Shown: positions 1 to 8,714 of the stretch, in pieces | How the letters are laid out: each line of letters starts with the position of its first letter | How positions within the stretch are numbered: the stretch's first letter is position 1 | From: an uncultured Granulosicoccus sp. | GTDB lineage: Bacteria > Pseudomonadota > Gammaproteobacteria > Granulosicoccales > Granulosicoccaceae | Length of the DNA: 64,000 nt | Assembly (NCBI GenBank): GCA_947499955.1 | Contig: CANMQI010000006.1 | Coordinates: 1 to 64,000 of the forward strand | Direction: 5' to 3' | Notes under the pieces: model-generated | What the model saw: only the letters and a program-made list of their open reading frames with translations | Databases searched by the model: none | What the model was told of the DNA's origin: nothing | Translations under genes and position numbers: made by a program

Positions 1-3000
1 ACCGTGAAGACAATCAACGACGGATCGGTGTCCGGATCATTGGCCGTCAGCTCGGCGATCGTGAGACCCACTTCCCCGCCTTCCGTCACGGATGCGCCGT
101 TGATGACCGGTGCGGGCGCATCATCCAGTCCAAAAACTTCAATGGGAAACTCGATAGGCCCCAGGGTAAACGCACCACTGCTGACCGTAAACTGGAAACC
201 GGCTGAAACCGAAGGATCAGTGCCGTTGTGAGTGTAGTAGATCGTATTGCTTTCAAGCTCGGCAAGCGTAAAGGAATCGAGGCTTGTCCCGTTTGAAAAG
301 ACATCTCCTTCGTATTTCAGATCGATACTTACAGTGACTTCATTCTTCGGAGTGTCCGGGTCATAGAGTCCGAAATGCGTGTTGTTCAGATTGATACTTT
401 GACCACCAGCGACCTCTACCAATGGCGCGAGATCCACCACGGGCGCATCATCCTCATTGTTTATCGTGAAGACAAAGACCTGATTGGCAACTGTCGAACT
501 GCCATCGGACACACTGAACTCGAACTGGTCTTGCCAGTCATCTTCGACACCAATGTGCTCGACGTTATGGTCATAGGTAACCAGACCATCATTGATGTCC
601 TGCTGGCTGAAGCTGCCGACGCTCGCCCCTCCAACAAGAATATCGCCTTCGACAGGAGCAGTGGTTATGGTGTAGACCCTCTGGTCCGGATCATCATCAG
701 CATCCTTGTAGGAGAGTACGGTGCTGCTGATGATTGGCTCACGTCCTTCAACAAGAGTCAAACCTGCATTATTTTCCACTTCCGGACCGAACCCTACAAT
801 CCCCATATAGGCAATGGAAGCCGCATCGCCCAGCCCCTCGTGAACGACCTGCATATCCCCGAGGTCCTCATTGAATGACAGGATACGACCGCCATCTCCT
901 GTTCCGGTAGCGACAATCACGCGATCGCTCAGCGAATCATATGCAATGCCTTTGACCGTTTCCGTTACAAAAACCGATGCCAAGGGCGTGGAAGACGTCG
1001 TGTCTGTATCTGCGACAGCGAGAATACCTTGGTCTGCGGTTGACTCAGAGTCGACCCAATAGAGGCGACTACCATCGGTGTTCAGCACCAGGGCGCTGTC
1101 TTCACTGATATCGGAAACAGAGTCGATTTCCCGGGTGTACCGATCTGTTGTATTCCGATCGTATACCTCAATGCTGGTTTCGTTGATAAAGTTGGTGAGT
1201 ATGGTGAGTTGTTTTTCGAGCCAATAGATTCGATCATTGGCGGCATCAAACTCGACATCCGTAGGTGATGATTCGATTGCATCGAGACCATCATTCTCCA
1301 CCACGAAACCACCAGTCAAATCAAACGTGAGAATCCTGTGGTAGAACGGGAAGACCGTTTGACGGTCCGACATGAAAATTTCCCCATCAGGGATATTCAA
1401 CGCAAAACCGTAGATATTCTCACTGGTATTGAAATGCGTCTGAATACTGCTGCCATCCAGCGCCATACTGCGAAAGTCTCCGGAGTCCTCAAGCCAGTAG
1501 ATACGCTCGCTGAACAAATCCACCTCCAGATCGATTACATCATCACCAATACCGCTCAGGAGTGTCTGTACATAACTACCGTCCACATCCGAACGAAAGA
1601 TGGAATCGGTTCCATCCGTCCAGAACATCATCCCGGAAGATCCTGAGGACTCATAGGCTCCGATATCCGGTATCAGATCGATGGCATGACCGTTTGCGTC
1701 AGTATCGGAAGTTGTAGCAGCGCCCCGGTTTATCAGCACACTACCGGCCAGCGGTGCATGAGTCTGAACCTTTCCGCTACCGCTGGCCAGCGCTGCCAGC
1801 ATGGGATCAGTGGCGACAATATCCGTGTCCTGCAGCGTATTCTCAGCAGGATTTTCGATGAAGTTGAAGCCCAGGGAGACGATATCCCCATCCACCTGTT
1901 GCCCATCATCATCAGCATCAGTAGATGTATTATTGGCAAGCACGGTATTCTGCAATGTCACCGCTTCCGAGCCGGAATTGCCTATACCACCTGTTGTATT
2001 GACGTCGGTATTCTCCACAATGGTGCTGTTTCTGATCTGCATGGCCCGGTTGGTGTCAATGCCCCCACTATCATCCGCACTGTTGCCGGAAATGGTCACG
2101 TAATCCAGCTCCATATTGCTGCCACCGCCCCGATGATAGAGTGCCCCACCTCTTTCACCTGCATCATTATTATTGAGCGTTACCCTCTCCAGCTCGACAA
2201 CTGATGTGTTTGAAATCCCTCCACCATCCTTGTCTGATGTATTCCAGGCGATAGTGGTGTCTGTCGCATCAAGGGTGCCTTCATTGAATATGCCACCCCC
2301 GCCCAGATCGGAATGGTTGTTCCTCACAGTGACCGAATCGAGAACAACTGTTGACCCTGCCTCTATACGCAGACCACCGCCTTCTTTTTCCTCATCACCT
2401 CCAGTTATGGTCAGGTTCCTGAATACCAGATTCGCGCTAGTCAGTACATGCCCGACACGCTCATCAACCAGCTGGTCGATAATGGTAGTGGCATTGGCGC
2501 CACCCGTAACGGCATAGCTTCGCGAGAAGTCCAGATCGCCTGTCAGCCCGTCATCTTCGTCAGAGTCTCCAGCACCCAGTGTCAACACATAGGTGGTGTC
2601 GTCAGCCAGCTCTATCGTGTTGACCGAGGCATCGTTGTTTGCCACGATCACCGCTTCACGTAATGAAATCTCACCGTCGCTGCCAGGGTTGCTCTGCAAG
2701 GCTGCCAAGGTATTCAGATCAGGGGCATCCACCACATCAAGCTCGGTGCCGACGATGATACTGAGTAGACTACCCTGCCAGTCTTCCATGACAGCATCAT
2801 CAAGCACGTCTGTATTGACAGACCCCTGCTGCCACTCCAGCTCCCAGTCTCCACCACGATCAAAATGACCGGTCGTATCATCACTGGCGGCGACATCAGC
2901 CTGGGTCAGCTCGGCAATACGCGCAAGAAACTGCTGACCACTCGCGTCATCAGCCAGAGAACAGCCGTAGAGTAGAAGGTCGGCATCATTTGACAATGCC

Positions 3001-3617
3001 TGTCCCCAGCCGCTCAGCTGATCCTCCACCTCACCGAGCGATACACTGTCTATCAGGCTTGAGCCTAAAGAAAAACCTTCATTGGCCGCGTGCGAGAAAA
3101 TCATTACCGAATCCAGCTCGGAATAACCCGATAGCACCTCACTCACTTGCGCAATGCCATCCTCGGCGGCATCCACCGTATGCACGGTGATACCCTGCTG
3201 TTGCAACATCCCGGTCAATGTCAGAACATCCGGCACATCACTATCGACAAAGGCGATGGAGGTAATATCAGCGCTCGCAGCAGGCTCCAGCAGGGAGGCC
3301 AGCGATTGAGCCGTCAGGTGATCCGCCTGCAATGCGTCCTGAAGCTCATCACCGGTGTCCAAGGCAACAGCCAGACCCAGAGGATGATCAGCGGAATACA
3401 GCAGACGCTGCTCGAGCGGATCAACCAGTGTCGGTGATGCCTTGGATCGGATCGACTGTGTGCGAAAGGATTTGAACATCACCTGCATTCGGGACATGGA
3501 AGGGCGCACTGTCCGCCATTGCACGATGTGCTCCAAGTCGTTTCGTTTACATGCCAGGGCCACTCGAACAGACGTATCGTGTTCTGAAATTGAGAAGTCG
3601 TCCTGCAGTCTGGTCAT
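1..3617 (-). CDS. Giant LEPR-XLL/DUF4347 surface protein, partial (C-terminus beyond window)
   Basis: The minus frame is open from about 3617 to the window edge (about 1205 residues), so the stop lies outside. Near residue 66 is PLEQRLLYSAD, a LEPR-XLL-type motif that precedes a DUF4347 domain (about 105-270, with FSHA and LLLYGCSL segments). Next comes a Gly/Asn-rich right-handed beta-helix region opening with EISLREAV (about 285-640). Repeats reading MFWTD, IYWLED, IYWLEK and LYWVD (about 660-905) suggest a YWTD-like propeller. CSPG/cadherin-like modules follow, with one starting LTLVEG. Proteins of this build are large secreted adhesins or surface proteins of marine bacteria. I chose ATG 3617 as the longest plausible start; ATG 3497 and 3488 are possible and no strong ribosome site decides. 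The gene is divergent from the hydrolase at 3732. Exact ligand is unknown. Confidence 0.85.
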   Translation of the reverse strand, partial: MTRLQDDFSISEHDTSVRVALACKRNDLEHIVQWRTVRPSMSRMQVMFKSFRTQSIRSKASPTLVDPLEQRLLYSADHPLGLAVALDTGDELQDALQADHLTAQSLASLLEPAASADITSIAFVDSDVPDVLTLTGMLQQQGITVHTVDAAEDGIAQVSEVLSGYSELDSVMIFSHAANEGFSLGSSLIDSVSLGEVEDQLSGWGQALSNDADLLLYGCSLADDASGQQFLARIAELTQADVAASDDTTGHFDRGGDWELEWQQGSVNTDVLDDAVMEDWQGSLLSIIVGTELDVVDAPDLNTLAALQSNPGSDGEISLREAVIVANNDASVNTIELADDTTYVLTLGAGDSDEDDGLTGDLDFSRSYAVTGGANATTIIDQLVDERVGHVLTSANLVFRNLTITGGDEEKEGGGLRIEAGSTVVLDSVTVRNNHSDLGGGGIFNEGTLDATDTTIAWNTSDKDGGGISNTSVVELERVTLNNNDAGERGGALYHRGGGSNMELDYVTISGNSADDSGGIDTNRAMQIRNSTIVENTDVNTTGGIGNSGSEAVTLQNTVLANNTSTDADDDGQQVDGDIVSLGFNFIENPAENTLQDTDIVATDPMLAALASGSGKVQTHAPLAGSVLINRGAATTSDTDANGHAIDLIPDIGAYESSGSSGMMFWTDGTDSIFRSDVDGSYVQTLLSGIGDDVIDLEVDLFSERIYWLEDSGDFRSMALDGSSIQTHFNTSENIYGFALNIPDGEIFMSDRQTVFPFYHRILTFDLTGGFVVENDGLDAIESSPTDVEFDAANDRIYWLEKQLTILTNFINETSIEVYDRNTTDRYTREIDSVSDISEDSALVLNTDGSRLYWVDSESTADQGILAVADTDTTSSTPLASVFVTETVKGIAYDSLSDRVIVATGTGDGGRILSFNEDLGDMQVVHEGLGDAASIAYMGIVGFGPEVENNAGLTLVEGREPIISSTVLSYKDADDDPDQRVYTITTAPVEGDILVGGASVGSFSQQDINDGLVTYDHNVEHIGVEDDWQDQFEFSVSDGSSTVANQVFVFTINNEDDAPVVDLAPLVEVAGGQSINLNNTHFGLYDPDTPKNEVTVSIDLKYEGDVFSNGTSLDSFTLAELESNTIYYTHNGTDPSVSAGFQFTVSSGAFTLGPIEFPIEVFGLDDAPAPVINGASVTEGGEVGLTIAELTANDPDTDPSLIVFT

Positions 3618-3674
3618 GCGAATCGCTGACCAGTTTGCCTGCCAGTGAAGCGACAAGAGCTTGTTGCTTCATGG

Positions 3675-3702
3675 TTGTGTCATCAGAAAATGCGTGTAAT
3701 AG
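3675..3702 (+). promoter_or_regulatory. Possible sigma70 promoter of the hydrolase gene
   Basis: TTGTGT (3675-3680) and TAATAG (3697-3702) are separated by 16 bp and sit 30 bp before the ribosome site of the gene at 3732. The match is moderate and is based on reading alone. Confidence 0.35.
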
Positions 3703-3731
3703 TGAGACTTCAACCCACGGAGAATTACACC

Positions 3732-5093
3732 ATGCTATTCGCTGGACGCCCCCGTCCATCAGGCAAACTTGCCTTGATGACAACACTGATGGCTACCTTG
3801 TTTACAGCCCTGCCTGCACAGTCCGAAAACAGGATTGACACCCAGCGTCCGGATGCTCCGGAGCTGGCGGCTTATGGCGACTATGAGGTAGGCACCCGTC
3901 CTCTGACGCTGACCAACCCGGGACAGATCAACATACTGGCACTGGACCCATCCATGGATGCGCCAGACCCTTTGCCAAGCTATGATCGTGAGCTTGTCGT
4001 ACAGATGTGGTACCCGTCTTACCCGGGTGCTGAAGGCAGCAAGACATTGCGCGCCTTTCTGCGTGACCCTACCATTGAAGTGGATCTGCACGGTCAGGCA
4101 ACCTTGTGGGCAGCACCAGTCACCAACACTGAACCCTTCCCATTGGTGATCGTATCTCACGGGTATCCAGGCAACCGTTTTCTGCTGTCCCATCTGGCCG
4201 AGAACATTGCCTCCAAGGGCTATGTGGTCGCCTCCATCGACCATACCGATTCCACCTACCGCACGCAGGCAGCCTTTGGCTCAACGCTGCGTAATCGCTC
4301 GCTGGATCAGATCTTCGTACTCAACGAGATGGCTCGTCTGAATGCAGATCCTGCCAGTTTTCTCAACGGCCTGATCGACACTGACAATACTGCTGTCGTC
4401 GGTTATTCCATGGGTGGCTATGGTGCCGTCATCACGGCCGGTGGCGGTGTGACAACTGCATCGGTTGCCTTTCCATTCAGCCCGCCTTACGGCACATTGG
4501 GTATCCACGAAAGCGGCAGTGAAACGCACAACAGTCTGCCCGATCCTCGCATCAAGACAGCCATTGCATTTGCTCCCTGGGGAAGAAATGCCGGCTTTTT
4601 CGACGGAGAATCACTGAAGGGCGTACAGATCCCGATGCTGTTTGTCGCCGGTTCACAAGATGACGTTTCTCTCTATGAAGGTGGTGTCAGGGATATCTGG
4701 GAAGAATCCGTCAACATTGATCGTGCGTTGCTGACCTTCGAGAATGCCAACCACAATGCAGCGGCTCCCTATCCGGCACCCGCAGAAAGCTATGCGTTCA
4801 GCAGTCAGTTGGGATTTGCACCCTTCGGGCATTATGCCGACGCTGTCTGGGATACCGCCAGGATGAATAACATTGCTCAGCATTTCTCCACCGCCTGGCT
4901 GGATCGTTATCTTAAAAGCGATATCGACAAGCAAGCGTATCTGGAGCTCATTCAGGATTCGAATGAAGGCGTGTATGCCACCGGTGATGATGGCGCTTTC
5001 ACAGATGAGCACACCTACTGGAAAGGCTTCGAGGCACGCTCTGCCAAGGGTCTGATGTTCGAATGGCTGAAGGCTGGCGAATCCGCCGAATAG
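3732..5093 (+). CDS. Secreted alpha/beta hydrolase (PAF-acetylhydrolase/dienelactone-hydrolase type)
   Basis: The product has 453 residues. Start ATG 3732 follows ACGGAGAATTACACC, a good ribosome site; an upstream in-frame ATG at 3645 has none. The N-terminus is a signal peptide ending near LPAQS. The oxyanion region VIVSHGYPGNR, the nucleophile elbow GYSMGGYGA and the later VAGSQDD and NANHNAA segments give the expected order of a Ser-Asp-His hydrolase. Overall layout resembles the platelet-activating-factor acetylhydrolase-like family, which cleaves short acyl esters. Substrate cannot be told. It is monocistronic: divergent from the adhesin gene and convergent with the acetyltransferase at 5313. 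Confidence 0.85.
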   Translation: MLFAGRPRPSGKLALMTTLMATLFTALPAQSENRIDTQRPDAPELAAYGDYEVGTRPLTLTNPGQINILALDPSMDAPDPLPSYDRELVVQMWYPSYPGAEGSKTLRAFLRDPTIEVDLHGQATLWAAPVTNTEPFPLVIVSHGYPGNRFLLSHLAENIASKGYVVASIDHTDSTYRTQAAFGSTLRNRSLDQIFVLNEMARLNADPASFLNGLIDTDNTAVVGYSMGGYGAVITAGGGVTTASVAFPFSPPYGTLGIHESGSETHNSLPDPRIKTAIAFAPWGRNAGFFDGESLKGVQIPMLFVAGSQDDVSLYEGGVRDIWEESVNIDRALLTFENANHNAAAPYPAPAESYAFSSQLGFAPFGHYADAVWDTARMNNIAQHFSTAWLDRYLKSDIDKQAYLELIQDSNEGVYATGDDGAFTDEHTYWKGFEARSAKGLMFEWLKAGESAE

Positions 5094-5126
5094 GCTGCTC
5101 GAATCATTCCCCGGGCTCGTGATGAA

Positions 5127-5156
5127 AGAATACAAGGCGTTCGCTTCTTGTATTCT
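5127..5156. terminator. Inverted repeat between convergent genes
   Basis: AGAATACAAG (5127-5136) pairs perfectly with CTTGTATTCT (5147-5156), and GCG/CGC extends the stem inside. It lies 33 bases after the hydrolase stop and before the convergent acetyltransferase. No T tract follows, so the terminator role is inferred from position. Confidence 0.5.
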
Positions 5157-5312
5157 GACTCCGGGTCCGGGTCTGTGCAGAAACAGTCAGAACACCGTTG
5201 CTAGCAGACAGTCAGACGCCACCTTGTCCTTGTCCCGGCACACGCAGGCGTCACAGACGAGAGACAACAAGACAACAGGACAACGGTGAAGATGCCCGTA
5301 GTCTTGACAGCG

Positions 5313-5813
5313 CTACTTCACCATGACATCGAATTCCAGTTCATGGCCATAGTGATCGACGCGAGTTCGCGGTAGTCTACGAAACCCCTGGCGCTCATAG
5401 AAATCAAGCACCCGTGGACGGTGAATGGACACATGCGCCAACAGACGCTGCTCGGTGCGCGCCTGTAACCCCGCCACCAGCTGACCGCCTACGCCCTGAT
5501 GGCGATTGGCTGCCAGGACCTCCAGCATCGTTATCAAGGTCAAGCCCTGTAACGATCGGCACGCGGCAATACCCACAGGCTTTGTACCTACCATGGCCAG
5601 TTGCACTGCCTGATCTTCGCCGGGATAGAGTTCGCCCGCATCCAGTAGTTTTCTTACCAAGGCTGTCGCGCGAGCCTCACCCATATAATCCGCATACTGG
5701 CTTATCCAGGATTCGTGCAGGGCTTCGAGAAACTCGCTGTCACGAGGCCAGGCCGCGACCAGCGTACGCACTTCGGCTTCACCGGCACGCTCCCCCTCAG
5801 ACTTGGCTTTCAT
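5313..5813 (-). CDS. GNAT family N-acetyltransferase
   Basis: The product has 166 residues, normal for a single-domain GNAT. The central part holds the acetyl-CoA-binding core (ITMLEVLAANRHQGVGGQL, with the R/Q-x-x-G-x-G-type loop), and the C-terminus has the usual FYERQGFRR motif. Acceptor substrate is unknown. It starts 66 bp after the enoyl-CoA hydratase-like gene on the same strand and may be the last gene of that operon. The start codon is weakly supported because no clear ribosome site precedes it. Confidence 0.8.
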   Translation of the reverse strand: MKAKSEGERAGEAEVRTLVAAWPRDSEFLEALHESWISQYADYMGEARATALVRKLLDAGELYPGEDQAVQLAMVGTKPVGIAACRSLQGLTLITMLEVLAANRHQGVGGQLVAGLQARTEQRLLAHVSIHRPRVLDFYERQGFRRLPRTRVDHYGHELEFDVMVK

Positions 5814-5879
5814 GAGGATGACTCAAATGCAGGGTTTCACTTGCACCGCCTGGAGCGACGTGATCCAGAGACACGCTGA

Positions 5880-6773
5880 CTACGGCATATCAATGGAATC
5901 ATCATCCTTTGCTCTTTCGGGCAATGAGGTGAAATTGCCAGCGCGCCTCTCCTGGTTGGCACTCATCGCCTCCATCACCTCTGCCTGCTGAAAGAAGGCG
6001 GCATTCCAGACAGACACGTAGTCGAGCGTATCAGCAACTGAATGATCTCTTGCATGCAGTATCATCCGCTTGCAGCCGTGAACGGCCATGGGAGCCTTCA
6101 GTGCGATCTCAGCAGCAATCTTCATGACATCATCCTCCATGTCCTGTTGACTATCGTAGAGGCGATTCACCAGACCATATTGCAGAGCTTCTTCGGCTGA
6201 GAGTTTTCGACCGGTATAAGCCAGCTCCCTGACCATGCCATCGGGCATCAGTTTGCAGATGCGCGGAAAGGTGCCCACATCGGCGGTCATCGCCAGATTG
6301 GTTTCGAAGATGGTGAAGAAGGCATCGCGTGTGGCATAGCGCATATCGCAGGCCGACGCAAGATCCACACCGGCACCGATGCAGCCACCCTGAATGGCCG
6401 CAAGCACGGGAATGCGTGCCTCTTCCAGAACCGTGAAGCTGTGCTGCAGTCTCTTGATGGTATCGCGCAGCCTGATGGACTTTTGCTGCCGGCGTGATCT
6501 TTGCCTGAGCGCATCTTCGTCGGATACGGGCTTGGCATCGCCACCCGCCGATGAAGCCGCTGCAAAAACGGACACGTCCATGCCGCTGCTGAAATGAGGA
6601 CCGCTTGACGATAATACAATAGCGCGCACTTCGCCATCGGACTCTATCCGATCGATCAGTACGGGAAGCTCGTTCCAGAACGCCGGTATCATGCTGTTGC
6701 GCTTGTCAGCTCGTGATAATCGCAAGTGCGCTACCCGATCGTGAACCTCAAGCTCGAAACACTCTGTCTTCAT
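5880..6773 (-). CDS. Enoyl-CoA hydratase/isomerase family protein
   Basis: The product has 297 residues. ATG 6773 is chosen because GGAGGT sits 6 bases upstream; an in-frame GTG at 6785 would put that site inside the gene. The crotonase fold is seen in HFSSGMDVSVF (first oxyanion strand), IQGGCIGAGVDLASACD (second oxyanion loop) and FETNLAMTADVGTFPRI. The Asp/Glu pattern and length resemble delta(3,5)-delta(2,4)-dienoyl-CoA isomerases more than classic hydratases. An extra charged stretch (about residues 82-105) lies between the two motifs. The upstream neighbours are a flavin reductase and a luciferase-like monooxygenase, which suggests a shared breakdown pathway. Confidence 0.85.
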   Translation of the reverse strand: MKTECFELEVHDRVAHLRLSRADKRNSMIPAFWNELPVLIDRIESDGEVRAIVLSSSGPHFSSGMDVSVFAAASSAGGDAKPVSDEDALRQRSRRQQKSIRLRDTIKRLQHSFTVLEEARIPVLAAIQGGCIGAGVDLASACDMRYATRDAFFTIFETNLAMTADVGTFPRICKLMPDGMVRELAYTGRKLSAEEALQYGLVNRLYDSQQDMEDDVMKIAAEIALKAPMAVHGCKRMILHARDHSVADTLDYVSVWNAAFFQQAEVMEAMSANQERRAGNFTSLPERAKDDDSIDMP

Positions 6774-6920
6774 GTACACCTCCACAAGTCCCGGCAGCCA
6801 GGCAACAATCTCTCTCGATGTCGCCGGAAAGACACAAAGGCCGCAACCTGGAACACGACATCGCCACAGCCATCAGCATTTCATCCACCTGAAGATTTCA
6901 CGGAACCGGTGGACGGATCA

Positions 6921-7460
6921 TCAGGCGATGGCGCCAAAGTCACCCTTGTGGAACAGTAGCGGCTCGCGATCGGCAACACAAGCCTTCAAGACCTGACCAA
7001 CGATGATGAAGTGATCGCCGCCAGGATGCGCCGCTTCCCGCCTGCACTCCAGTGTCGCAGTGCAGCCTTCCAGCACTGGCAGTCCGCTTTCGCTCTCGCG
7101 CCATGGCGCAACACCGAAAGCAAAGGGATCTCGGGCGAAACTCAAGGCAGTGGCTGATTGTTCGGCACTGAGTATGTTCACGACAAATTGCGTTGCGTCG
7201 AGAAAATAGGGGCATCGTGCAGATCCCTTGTCCACTGACCACAGAACAAGTGCCGGGTCGAGCGAGACGGATGAGAAACTGTTGACCGTCATGCCATAGG
7301 GGCCGTCCGGACTATCGATGGTGATGACAGTCACGCCGGTTGCAAAACGACCGAAGGCGTGGCGCAGATCACGCGAGCTGCCGTTCTCGGATGTCCAGAT
7401 CTCTTCGCAGGGTACTGACACAGAGCGATCGGCAGGCTCCAACACCTGTACCGCCGGCAT
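6921..7460 (-). CDS. Flavin reductase (FMN-dependent, HpaC/NtaB-like)
   Basis: The product has 179 residues, typical for the family. ATG 7460 overlaps the stop of the monooxygenase gene (TGATG), indicating translational coupling; an upstream ATG at 7580 would lie inside that gene. Family motifs include RHAFGRFATGVTVIT, GPYGMTVNSFSSVSLDP and a C-terminal GGDHFIIVGQV. It would supply reduced flavin to the luciferase-like monooxygenase encoded just upstream. The following 147 bp before the enoyl-CoA hydratase-like gene hold nothing I recognise. Confidence 0.88.
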   Translation of the reverse strand: MPAVQVLEPADRSVSVPCEEIWTSENGSSRDLRHAFGRFATGVTVITIDSPDGPYGMTVNSFSSVSLDPALVLWSVDKGSARCPYFLDATQFVVNILSAEQSATALSFARDPFAFGVAPWRESESGLPVLEGCTATLECRREAAHPGGDHFIIVGQVLKACVADREPLLFHKGDFGAIA

Positions 7461-8617
7461 CAGCGCCGCTCTCCCACGCCAAGCGGTGTCGCCGGCGTAC
7501 TGGCAGGAACCCGACCATGCACTTGCGGCAGCGAGCAGGTATCCAGATGTGGCAACACCAGCTTGCCAAAATGATCGCACTCGTCCAGATGCGGATAACC
7601 GGAAAAGATGAAGGCCCGGATACCCATCGCCTTGTACTCCTCGATGGTTTCGAGAATCTGCTCGGCACTACCGACCAGCGCTGCACCGCAACCCGAACGC
7701 GCACGGCCGACACCTGTCCACAGATGTGGCTCGATATAGCCCTCATCGTCTGCAACATCCCGATTCTTTGCCTGGTGGGATACACCCAGTGAGGATGCAT
7801 CCAGTGCCCTTTCACGAATGGCCTTGCCCTGCTCGTCATCCAGCATGGACACCAGAGAACGGGCATGCTCACGCGCCTCCTCTTCGGTCTCACGCACGAT
7901 CATGTGAACGCGCAGACCGTAATCCAGCACTCTGCCGTATTTTTCGGCACAGGCATTGACGGCCTTCATGCGCTCGGCGAGCTCCTCTTTCTTCTCCGGC
8001 CACATGAGATAGACATCGCAATGCTCGCCACACAAGTCAAGCGCAGGTGGAGAATAGCCGCCAAAATACAATAGCGGACCACCGTTGGTCTGATAGGGGC
8101 GTACCGGGTCAGTCGTCAAGCCCGAAAAATCGTAGACTTCACCCTTGTAGTTTATTTCATCCTGCGTCCAGGCCTGCTTGAGAATCTCCACGACTTCGCG
8201 AGAACGCTGGTAGCGGTAGGCACTGTCCTCCTTCTGGCCCGGAAAGTCGGACGAAATGATATTGACCGTCAAGCGTCCCTGCAGCATGTGATCCAGCGTG
8301 GCCAGGGTGCGGGCCAGCATGATCGGCTGCATTTCACCGCAGCGCACGGCGGCCAGCATGTTGATGGTTTCGGTGAGTGGCGCATTACCGGCAACGAAGC
8401 TCAGAGTATCCTGCCCAACCTGATAGGATGAGGGGCACAGGATATTACGAAATCCCAGCTCGTCGGCACGACGGACGATCCGGGAGGTATTTTCCCAGCT
8501 GCTGCGATATTGTCCATCGGGTACACCCAGATATCGATAGTCATCGGAGCACAGGGGGGCGAACCAGGACACCTCTGCGGCTTGCAGGGATGCGGACTTG
8601 ACGGGCACGACGCTCAT
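7460..8617 (-). CDS. LLM-class flavin-dependent monooxygenase (SsuD-like)
   Basis: The product has 385 residues. ATG 8617 follows GAGGATGTTCCC; in-frame starts further up have no such site. The sequence shows the bacterial-luciferase/alkanesulfonate-monooxygenase pattern: ENTSRIVRRADELGF, LARTLATLDHMLQGRL, NIISSDFPGQ, YRYQRSREVVEILKQ and a final FIFSGYPHLDE, all close to SsuD-type enzymes. It should use reduced FMN and oxygen to cleave or hydroxylate a small organic compound. No sulfonate transporter lies next to it, so the substrate is open. It is the first gene of the operon and is divergent from a GntR regulator. Confidence 0.87.
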   Translation of the reverse strand: MSVVPVKSASLQAAEVSWFAPLCSDDYRYLGVPDGQYRSSWENTSRIVRRADELGFRNILCPSSYQVGQDTLSFVAGNAPLTETINMLAAVRCGEMQPIMLARTLATLDHMLQGRLTVNIISSDFPGQKEDSAYRYQRSREVVEILKQAWTQDEINYKGEVYDFSGLTTDPVRPYQTNGGPLLYFGGYSPPALDLCGEHCDVYLMWPEKKEELAERMKAVNACAEKYGRVLDYGLRVHMIVRETEEEAREHARSLVSMLDDEQGKAIRERALDASSLGVSHQAKNRDVADDEGYIEPHLWTGVGRARSGCGAALVGSAEQILETIEEYKAMGIRAFIFSGYPHLDECDHFGKLVLPHLDTCSLPQVHGRVPASTPATPLGVGERR

Positions 8618-8646
8618 GGGAACATCCTCGGCAGACAGTGCAGGCG

Positions 8647-8675
8647 AATGTATCAATCGTATATCAATTTGTCAA
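8647..8675 (-). promoter_or_regulatory. Sigma70 promoter of the monooxygenase operon
   Basis: On the minus strand TTGACA (8675-8670) is followed after exactly 17 bp by TACATT (8652-8647), 30 bp before the start codon at 8617. This is one of the best promoter matches in the window. Confidence 0.7.
8651..8668. promoter_or_regulatory. Direct-repeat operator candidate inside the promoter
   Basis: TATCAAT occurs at 8651-8657 and again at 8662-8668, an 11-bp period (one helical turn), filling the spacer between the -35 and -10 boxes. The divergent GntR regulator is the obvious candidate to bind it and repress the operon. Confidence 0.5.
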
Positions 8676-8714
8676 ACAGGCGACCCACAATCGCCCAGCA
8701 GAGGTAAGCCGGTC

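Noticed and set aside
375..878. Plus-strand open frame over the adhesin gene
   Set aside because: The minus frame is continuous across the region with clear domain repeats; the plus frame has no recognisable motif.
3645..3731. Longer start for the hydrolase at ATG 3645
   Set aside because: ATG 3732 has a good ribosome site and begins a signal peptide; the extension overlaps the predicted promoter.
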